From Eubacterium nodatum ATCC 33099 (GTDB lineage: Bacteria; Bacillota; Clostridia; Peptostreptococcales; Anaerovoracaceae), in contig AZKM01000005.1 of the NCBI GenBank assembly GCA_000510425.1, forward strand, positions 1-11,444: 11,444 nt of DNA. The letters are read 5' to 3'. The notes beneath the pieces were generated by a model. The model worked only from the letters and a program-made list of their open reading frames with translations. It had not been told where the DNA came from and ran no database searches. Shown piece after piece: positions 5,872 to 11,135 of this stretch (its first letter is position 1; each line of letters starts with the position of its first letter). The translations under genes and the position numbers were made by a program.

Positions 5872-7257
5872 TTATTTCCCCAAGTTATATTTTCCCATCT
5901 TGTAATGCAACGACTGTTTAGTAATCCCTAATTGATTAGCCGCATCGACTAACGTTCTACTATTCTCTATTGCATCTTCAATCAGCGCTTTCTCATACGC
6001 ATTTAAGGCTTCACTTAGGGTTTGTCCCTTTTGAAGAAGGGGTGTTGTTTCCCGATACGAATTTTCACGAGTAGACTTTGGCACAATGGGATTAATCAAA
6101 TACTCGGGCAAATCTTTCTTCTGTATGAACTTGCTTGCCGATACATTAAACGCACCCTCTATAATATTCCTGAGTTCCCGGACATTTCCGGGCCACTCAT
6201 ATCCTTGAAAAATACGCTCTACCTCTTCATCGACACCCTTAATGTCTCTGCCTTGAACTTCATTGAAGTTTTCAATGAAGTAGCCAATAAGCAATACCAA
6301 ATCATTCAGCCGCTCTCGTAATGGTGGAATATTAATCTGAACGACGCTTAATCGATAAAAAAGATCCTCCCTCATCTGACCAGTCTCTATGCAAGTAAGC
6401 GGCTGTACGTTTGCCGCAGAAACTATCTTGACATCTATTTTGATTGGGTCAAATCCTCCGAGGCGGCAAACTTGTTTTTCCTCAATTGCCTTCAGGATTT
6501 TCGCTTGCACGCCTATTTCCATCGAGTTTATTTCATCTAGAAATAGTGTTCCTCCATTTGCGATTTCAAACAGTCCAGCTTTATTTTCCGCACCAGTATA
6601 ACTTCCTTTGGTAGTTCCAAAAAGAATGCTTTCTAGCAAATTCCCAGGTATTGCTGCACAGTTCTGAGACACAAATCTCTTGTTTTTTCGCTTACTGGAA
6701 GTATGGATAGATTGCGCTACTAGTTCCTTTCCCGTCCCTGTTTCGCCATAGATTAAAACCGAAGAATCAGTATTTGCAACCATCGGAATTCGTTCTTTAA
6801 TGATCTCCATACTTTTGGAAGCCGTAATTATATCGTCCAAGGTATAAAGATGACTTGTCTTTATTTCTTTCCTCTCTTTCAGCGTAATATTCTGTCGCCG
6901 ATACGGTGAATCTAAATAGCGAGAAGCATCAACAGCCCCAATAATTTCGTTGTTTTGCTTAATGGGCATAGTCGTATTGATAGCACGAATGCTTTGACCA
7001 TTATAAGTCATTAACGTCTGATATTCATTTAGAATCGGCTCACCAGTTCTGAGGACTCGCATCACGCTACTAGTTTCGTTGGTAAGTCCTGGGTATACTT
7101 CAGTCACATGCTTATGGAGAATATTCTTCTCTTTAAGTTTGTTTACATCAGGCCTGAAAGACTCGAAATACTCAATGTATCCGCCTTTGTCTACAACCAT
7201 GATTCCATCTATGTAATTATAAATATTGAGCAATTGCTCTACATATCTTCTTAGCAT
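5872..7257 (-). CDS. Sigma-54-dependent activator with PAS sensor (RocR-like)
   Basis: A 461-residue enhancer-binding protein. Residues 1-120 form a PAS-type sensor (GIMVVDKGGYIEYF, then the PAS-like close EIIGAVDASR). The AAA+ domain follows: Walker A GETGTGKE at 171-178, the sigma-54-contacting loop at 218-223 as GSYTGA instead of the usual GAFTGA, Walker B GGTLFLDEI at 235-243, then FYRLSV, PPLRER and WPGNVREL. A Fis-type helix-turn-helix lies at about 436-454 (AANQLGITKQSLHYKM). The architecture matches RocR-type activators of arginine catabolism, whose N-terminal domain senses an amino-acid metabolite. It sits between the two enzyme genes, both with sigma-54 promoters, so those are its likely targets. 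The ATG at 7257 has GAGG upstream and its own sigma-70 promoter. The A-to-S and F-to-Y loop changes are conservative but worth testing. Confidence 0.92.
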   Translation of the reverse strand: MLRRYVEQLLNIYNYIDGIMVVDKGGYIEYFESFRPDVNKLKEKNILHKHVTEVYPGLTNETSSVMRVLRTGEPILNEYQTLMTYNGQSIRAINTTMPIKQNNEIIGAVDASRYLDSPYRRQNITLKERKEIKTSHLYTLDDIITASKSMEIIKERIPMVANTDSSVLIYGETGTGKELVAQSIHTSSKRKNKRFVSQNCAAIPGNLLESILFGTTKGSYTGAENKAGLFEIANGGTLFLDEINSMEIGVQAKILKAIEEKQVCRLGGFDPIKIDVKIVSAANVQPLTCIETGQMREDLFYRLSVVQINIPPLRERLNDLVLLIGYFIENFNEVQGRDIKGVDEEVERIFQGYEWPGNVRELRNIIEGAFNVSASKFIQKKDLPEYLINPIVPKSTRENSYRETTPLLQKGQTLSEALNAYEKALIEDAIENSRTLVDAANQLGITKQSLHYKMGKYNLGK

Positions 7258-7293
7258 AAGGGCCTCGCTTGTCCTATCGTCTTACTACCAAAT

Positions 7294-7322
7294 ATTTTAT
7301 TACAAACCCCCAGCGTTTGCAA
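7294..7322 (-). promoter_or_regulatory. Sigma-70 promoter of the activator gene
   Basis: The minus strand reads TTGCAA (7317-7322), 17 bases, TAAAAT (7294-7299): one mismatch each to the -35 and -10 consensus, with ideal spacing. Transcription would start near 7287, about 30 bases before the activator ATG. It allows constitutive synthesis of the activator independently of the sigma-54 promoters. Confidence 0.65.
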
Positions 7323-7328
7323 TAAACT

Positions 7329-7361
7329 GAAAGCCCTCACCAAATAAGGATGAAGGCTTTC
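7329..7361 (-). terminator. Hairpin after enzyme copy 2 (weak terminator or attenuating stem)
   Basis: GAAAGCC (7329-7335) pairs with GGCTTTC (7355-7361), and the stem can continue through TCACC against GGATGA with mismatches. It starts 12 bases beyond the copy 2 stop codon on the minus strand. The sequence that follows (AGTTTATTGC) has no real U-tract, so termination would be partial; the activator promoter lies just beyond. Confidence 0.45.
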
Positions 7362-7372
7362 GAGGTTAGTTA

Positions 7373-8317
7373 CTATCCTCTCTTAAGATATGCAGTGATG
7401 CAATGTAGTGCACCCTTTCCCTTACGAATTTCGGAAATGTCAACGGTTTCAACCTTTACACCATTTTGCTCAAGCAATTCCTGTGTTCTAGGATTTCCCT
7501 CTGGCAAAACGATATGTCCTGGTTCTAATGCAACAAAATTGCATCCAAAAGTTTCTCGAACTTCAGTCCGTGATGGGGCCTCCAGAATCTTGTACCCCTT
7601 TTTCTTTAGCATATCGATAATGTCATACGGAACTTGACCTGCATGGATTAAAACCATGTCATTACTGATAGGATTCATCAATCCATCAATATGGATATTG
7701 CTGTAGGGTTGTTGCATATGATAAACTTCAACGCCCATACGTTCTAATTGGTATTTGACTTGGTCATATCCGCTTTTGTTGCATCTTGATCCCGTTGAAA
7801 CAACACACGTATGGCGGTCGACCCACATACCACATGCGCCTTCAAAGATTCCATCTCCAGCGATTGATGTCAGAATAGGAACACCAATTTTCGCTAAGGC
7901 TTGCGCTACGTATCGTTCCTCACCTCGTCTTGCAGCCATTCCGGGTCGCGCAAGAATTGCTCCTTCCGGCGTCATAAAAGCTAAATCCCTACAAAAGACA
8001 GCATTCGGCCGATCTTCTCTCTGTTCATCAACATAAAAGACCTTTGCACCAAAGTCATTGTAAATCTTGGCAACGTCATCATGCTGTTTGCGAATCAGTT
8101 CAACATCCACAGGCTCATCTGAAAAACGAACTTCTTCTGCATTGAAATTTTCAATTTCTTTTCCCGGACGGCGCATCAGTACGGCCTTCAAAGTATCTAC
8201 TTCTGAGCACACGCCATAATCTCCCCAGTATTCCTTTATATCCTCTGTAAAAGTAGTTTCTTTTGGGAACCATCTTTCACCAGGTATTGCATCAATGTCA
8301 AATTTATTTTCCAGCAT
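7373..8317 (-). CDS. Guanidino-modifying enzyme (arginine deiminase / DDAH / amidinotransferase superfamily), copy 2
   Basis: A 314-residue pentein-fold enzyme, closely similar along its whole length to the 4726-5673 protein. Catalytic elements are FCRD at 108-111, GDGIFEG with E159, HID with H209 and D211, and the nucleophile C306 in GALHCITAYLKRG. The region TPEGAI...RRGEER is shared by both copies. Differences that could change substrate use lie around 160-210 (ACGMWVDRHTCVVSTGSRCNKSG, then QQPYSNIH) and next to the nucleophile, where it has Cys-Ile and copy 1 has Cys-Cys. The start ATG 8315-8317 follows a long AGGAGGAGG ribosome binding site. It has its own sigma-54 promoter 85-100 bases upstream and a leader of about 70 bases. 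No carbamoyltransferase or carbamate kinase gene is nearby, so a complete classical ADI pathway is not encoded here. Confidence 0.83.
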   Translation of the reverse strand: MLENKFDIDAIPGERWFPKETTFTEDIKEYWGDYGVCSEVDTLKAVLMRRPGKEIENFNAEEVRFSDEPVDVELIRKQHDDVAKIYNDFGAKVFYVDEQREDRPNAVFCRDLAFMTPEGAILARPGMAARRGEERYVAQALAKIGVPILTSIAGDGIFEGACGMWVDRHTCVVSTGSRCNKSGYDQVKYQLERMGVEVYHMQQPYSNIHIDGLMNPISNDMVLIHAGQVPYDIIDMLKKKGYKILEAPSRTEVRETFGCNFVALEPGHIVLPEGNPRTQELLEQNGVKVETVDISEIRKGKGALHCITAYLKRG

Positions 8318-8401
8318 ACGGTATAACCTCCTCCTACAAAATAATATCTCTGTTTTGTTTGTTCATGCACGTGAGCCGCATGTATTCCTAAATCTGTTAA
8401 A

Positions 8402-8418
8402 TGCAAGTCTCATGCCAA
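8402..8418 (-). promoter_or_regulatory. Sigma-54 (-24/-12) promoter of enzyme copy 2
   Basis: The minus strand reads TTGGCATGAGACTTGCA: one mismatch (T for C) to TTGGCAC-N5-TTGCA, with correct GG-to-GC spacing. The start would fall near 8390, leaving a leader of about 70 bases before the copy 2 ATG. It is a second independent target for the local activator. Confidence 0.86.
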
Positions 8419-8487
8419 AGAATCTTTGCACATTTTCTCTCCCTACAAATAAAAAAGATTTTTCTCCCCTGTTATGAAGTGACCTTT

Positions 8488-8528
8488 GTCAAGAGGTAAA
8501 TTTTGCATCCAGCAAACTTTTTCTTGAC
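8488..8528. promoter_or_regulatory. Candidate enhancer dyad upstream of the copy 2 promoter
   Basis: GTCAAGA (8488-8494) is the exact inverse of TCTTGAC (8522-8528), and inside it TTTTGC/GCAAA (8502-8516) adds a second matched pair. The dyad centre is about 90 bases upstream of the -24 element, a normal enhancer distance for sigma-54 activators. Its sequence differs from the TTTAGTAAA-type dyads at the copy 1 promoter, so shared binding by one activator is not obvious. Confidence 0.45.
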
Positions 8529-8579
8529 GATCACATTTGTGTAATCTGTCAGCATCTAGAAGGAACCTTGATTTAACAG

Positions 8580-8767
8580 TTCCCGGCATATGGACACTCT
8601 GTTATTCGTGGATTGGTTACCGACAGGCTAATGGTTCCGCCGTGAGCTCTGCGATCTAAAAGCGTGGATCACCGAAGTGCCAACATAGGAGATAGCGCAG
8701 ATAGTTCGAGCCTTACAGTGATCACAGCTCCTCGTATAATATGTTTACAGCCCAATAAAACAGGGCT
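8580..8767 (+). ncRNA. Possible structured RNA of unknown type
   Basis: No convincing gene lies here, yet the sequence can fold. TCTGCGATCT (8648-8657) pairs with AGAT and CGCAGA (8690-8693 and 8696-8701), giving 10 base pairs with a two-base bulge around a 32-base internal segment. A short AGCCC/GGGCT stem (8749-8753, 8763-8767) followed by TTCT lies about 50 bases later. Composition is higher in GC than the AT-rich promoter region before it. It could be an orphan left end with bridge RNA from another IS110-type element, or a relic of decayed DNA. The strand is a guess based on the trailing hairpin. I do not recognise it as a known RNA family. Confidence 0.25.
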
Positions 8768-9055
8768 TTCTACAATAACTTTTGATATTGATTTGATAGC
8801 CGATCTTGGGAGGTGTTTGCTGACCATCCCACCGGAACTCACGACGGATACAAACGATATTTGAAGACGATGAGCTGGATCTTCTCCACATCCCCGGGAT
8901 CCGGGGAACTCGCGCTTCTTCTTTTGATGCCGTCATTCCATTCAAATCGCTATCTTTTCATTTATCTACGCATCATGGCTTCCCAGATGCTATACTGTTC
9001 CTACAGGAACCGTGGCCATGGTCACTGCTTCCGCTCCTTGCAACACATTCTGTGA
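8768..9055. other. Unassigned stretch between the module and the IS110 element
   Basis: No frame gives a recognisable protein. One plus-strand frame stays open without an ATG from about 8822 to 9175, and other short frames overlap it, but none has a ribosome binding site or a motif I know. Two strong local palindromes stand out: TCCCCGG-GAT-CCGGGGA at 8891-8907, and GTTCCT-AC-AGGAAC at 8997-9010 beside GTGGCCATGGTCAC at 9012-9025. The DNA could be decayed coding sequence or the outer part of an IS. Confidence 0.35.
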
Positions 9056-9245
9056 TTGCCGCGAAAGCTTGCAGCCCAGGCGGTATTCTCTGGACTTATG
9101 ACACAAATGCTACATCCCGGTACGTAGCCGCCAGCAGGGTATTTCTGCCGGGAAATGCCGATAAACGCGAGGTTTAGGCGAGTTTATCGATCTGGGATAA
9201 GCCATGTCTGCTCCCCGAGTCTTAAAAGAAAGGTGGTGATTATCC
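9056..9245 (+). ncRNA. Candidate IS110 bridge RNA region (left non-coding end)
   Basis: The 190 bases before the IS110 transposase contain three successive stems: GCTAC/GTAGC (9109-9113 with 9124-9128), CCAGCAG/CTGCCGG (9131-9137 with 9145-9151, one mismatch, 7-base loop) and CGATAAAC/GTTTATCG (9159-9166 with 9182-9189, 15-base loop). Elements of the IS110 group are known to make a bridge RNA from the non-coding end upstream of the transposase gene, whose loops pair with target and donor DNA. Position, length and stem-loop series fit. Element ends and guide loops cannot be assigned from one copy, so the assignment is inference. Confidence 0.45.
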
Positions 9246-10522
9246 GTGAAGAAAACCGATTACCTCTCAACGCTGTTCATTGGTATCGACATCGGGTCAC
9301 GTACCAACATTATCTCGGCTATCGACTTCGATCAGGATTACTACATCCATATGAAGTCGCTGCCGAACAATCAGGATGGTGCCAGCCGCATGGAAGAGAT
9401 GATCTGTGGTGTTCTTGACCGGCATCATGACTTCAACCGCATTGTGATCGCCATGGAATCCACCAGCAATTATGGTCTCCATATTGCAAACTATCTATCT
9501 TCCAGCGAACGACTGGCTCCGTTTTCATCGAAGGTCTATGTCGTCAATCCCAAGCTGATCAGGAGCTACAAAGGTACTTTTGTTGATCTGCCCAAGAATG
9601 ATGGCGTTGACTCCTTCGTCATCGCTGACTTCGCACGAGCCGGCAAGATCAAGACGAAGCCATGGCGAGGTTCACAGTTTCTGGCCCTTCAGAGGCTAAC
9701 CCGTCATCGCATGCACATCGTCGAATGCATCGCCCGCGAGAAGCAGTATATGCTCAACAACATATTCCTGAAATTCAGTGGGTTCGCCATGCTGGGCAAA
9801 GACAAACACCCCTTCTCCAACAAATATGGAGCTGCCGCAGAAGCAATCCTGACTGAATTCACTACCAATGAGGATCTCGTCAACACTCCCATTGAAGAAC
9901 TCGTTGAACTCATCAATACCAAGAGTCGCGGCGGATCGCTGATCCGGAGGAAACGGCCAGGATCGTACAGGCTGCTGCCAGAAACTCCTATCGACTGGAC
10001 AAAGGTCTCTATGATCCCCTGAACGTTTCCATCGCCTCATCCTTCAACTGCATCAACGCATTTGAGCAGGAACTCAAGGCGATCAACAAGGCAATCGACA
10101 AAACGGTCAAGGGCCTGAATCCGGAGGAATATCTGATCCTGAACTCCATTCCCGGTGTTGGTCCGGTCTATGCCGCCGGCATTCTTGCCGAGATCGGCTC
10201 GGTCCGCTACTTCAAGAGCAATGACGCTTTGGCCAAATATGCCGGAATCGTCTGGAACTCGAATGACTCCGGTGAGTTTGAAGGTGAAGATACTCATATG
10301 AGCAAAGCAGGCAATCGTTACCTGCGATACTTTCTGATCGAGGCTACTTCCAGCGTTATCAGATATGCACCGGAATACAAAGCCTTCTATGATCGGAAGT
10401 ATGCCGAAACAACTACACATCGGCACAAACGAGCACTCGCGTTGACGTCCCGTAAATTTATACGTATGCTCTATGGTCTGCTGGACAAGGGCCAACTATA
10501 CTCCCCGGAAAGGAGTAGGTAA
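9246..10522 (+). pseudogene. IS110-family transposase, one frameshift
   Basis: A DEDD-type recombinase of about 425 residues split by a frame break. The first part begins at GTG 9246 with AAGGTGGTG as ribosome binding site and holds the RuvC-like domain: D15 in GIDIGSRTNI, E71 in AMESTSNYG, and D119/D122 in KNDGVDSFVIADFAR. Around 9930 (GTCGCGGCGGATCG) homology moves to the frame starting at 9935, which reads IADPEETARIVQAAARNSYR and runs to TAA 10520-10522. That second part holds the Transposase_20 helix-hairpin-helix SIPGVGPVYAAGILAEIG and the C-terminal block SGEFEGEDTHMSKAGNRYLRYF, which includes the serine-bearing motif of the family. A single lost C in GGCCGG would explain the break. 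The first frame otherwise ends at 10022. Both halves are well preserved, so inactivation is recent or a sequencing error. Confidence 0.87.
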
Positions 10523-10594
10523 TCCTCATATGGTAATTGTTCCCTATGGTATTGTTTGATAACCGTGGTTGTATTAAACTCGGATTTTTTTATT

Positions 10595-10617
10595 TGGAGT
10601 AGTACCATTTAAATGCA
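10595..10617 (-). repeat. Right copy of the 23-bp inverted repeat
   Basis: Begins TGGAGTAGTACCATTTAAAT and ends TGCA at 10617; it is the exact reverse complement of 2515-2537. It lies 72 bases beyond the IS110 stop codon and has no IS3 end next to it, so its flanking CACATATT shows the undisturbed context that the left copy probably had before the IS3 insertion. Confidence 0.85.
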
Positions 10618-10673
10618 CATATTTTTATATACCTTGATTTTCGTTCACGAAATTTATGCTGTAATAGGTTTTT

Positions 10674-10691
10674 TCGTGTTCCTCGTGTTCC
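10674..10691 (+). repeat. Tandem duplicated 9-mer
   Basis: TCGTGTTCC occurs twice in immediate succession, preceded by a T-run. It may be a regulator half-site pair or a slippage product; no function can be read. Confidence 0.4.
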
Positions 10692-10736
10692 GACCGTTGA
10701 AAATAAAGGATTTTTCAAAACAGGTATGGCTTGTGG

Positions 10737-10771
10737 GGTTCTCTTTGGAGAGCCTGCAGGCCGCTTTTTTT
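10737..10771 (+). terminator. Hairpin and T7 run, weak terminator candidate
   Basis: GGTTCTC (10737-10743) pairs with GAGAGCC (10748-10754) around a TTTG loop, with one G-U pair. A T7 run at 10765-10771 follows after 10 bases that include CTGCAG. The gap makes a classic intrinsic terminator imperfect; an overlapping GCCTGCAGGC palindrome at 10752-10761 could bring a stem closer to the T-run. Confidence 0.4.
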
Positions 10772-10810
10772 ATGCCGTAACGGTGGGGGTTGAATTTCTC
10801 GGTAGTGAGT

Positions 10811-10851
10811 GAGGGAAATACCAAAAGACCTATCCCTCGGAAGGAGCCGAG
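10811..10851 (+). promoter_or_regulatory. Leader of the HTH gene with mutually exclusive stems around the ribosome binding site
   Basis: CTCGG (10836-10840) and CCGAG (10847-10851) enclose AAGGAG exactly in the loop. GAGGGA (10811-10816) can instead pair with TCCCTC (10833-10838), which uses part of the same arm and would open the ribosome binding site hairpin. The stems are short (5 and 6 bp), so a regulatory switch is only a suggestion. Confidence 0.3.
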
Positions 10852-10856
10852 AGAAT

Positions 10857-11135
10857 ATGACCGATAATCAGAAAGCGCAAATCATCAAACTCCGTGCGGC
10901 TGGAAACGGCTATGGCAAGATTGCCAAGACGATTGGCATATCGGTGAACACAGTAAAGTCTTTCTGCGGCAGAACAAAAGAAACTTGCACGGATGAATGG
11001 ATGCAGTCTGTTGTCGATTACGACATTCTTCCAATGCTTCAGGAATACTGGTTTGACGATGACAGCAAGGTGCAGCGCTGGGACAACATCCTGCATGGAG
11101 TATTTCAATTACAACGGAGAACAGGAATGCTATGA
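10857..11135 (+). CDS. Small helix-turn-helix protein with odd C-terminal tail
   Basis: A 92-residue protein. Residues 1-42 (MTDNQKAQIIKLRAAGNGYG, then KIAKTIGISVNTVKSF) form a recombinase/sigma-region-4-type helix-turn-helix, common in small proteins of Bacillota mobile elements, which usually go on into a zinc-binding cysteine motif. Here only single cysteines follow, and the rest (DYDILPMLQEYWFDDDSKVQ, then RWDNIL) resembles the extreme C-terminus of McrB-like AAA+ restriction GTPases. The gene may thus be a fusion left by a deletion, or a family I do not know. ATG 10857 is preferred to the GTG at 10809 because AAGGAG sits 10 bases upstream and the HTH begins there. Its stop overlaps the next ATG by 4 bases (ATGA), so it is translated together with the WYL gene. 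Confidence 0.6.
   Translation: MTDNQKAQIIKLRAAGNGYGKIAKTIGISVNTVKSFCGRTKETCTDEWMQSVVDYDILPMLQEYWFDDDSKVQRWDNILHGVFQLQRRTGML

Larger units (their letters stand above)
10523..10856. other. Non-coding region between IS110 and the HTH gene
   Basis: About 330 bases without a gene. It contains the presumed right end of the IS110 element (after 10522, boundary not definable), the right copy of the 23-bp inverted repeat, a tandem 9-mer at 10674-10691, a hairpin with T-run at 10737-10771 and the leader of the HTH gene from about 10811. TTGATT at 10634 with TATGCT 15 bases later is a poor promoter match and is not annotated. Confidence 0.45.

Noticed and set aside
4726..8317. A classical arginine deiminase pathway (arcA-arcB-arcC)
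   Set aside because: No ornithine carbamoyltransferase or carbamate kinase is present, and both enzymes are about 315 residues with DDAH/amidinotransferase-like motifs rather than the roughly 400-residue ArcA.
8665..8690. A minus-strand TTGGCAC that could start a third sigma-54 promoter
   Set aside because: The -12 position reads TGATC instead of TTGCA and no gene lies downstream at suitable distance.
8664..9055. Several short overlapping frames on both strands in this stretch (for example 8664-8864, 8745-8945 minus, 8813-9055)
   Set aside because: They overlap one another, lack ribosome binding sites and known motifs, and have low-complexity or odd composition.
10809..10856. GTG start for the small HTH gene, 16 codons upstream
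   Set aside because: No ribosome binding site precedes it, and AAGGAG plus the start of the HTH fold fit the ATG at 10857.
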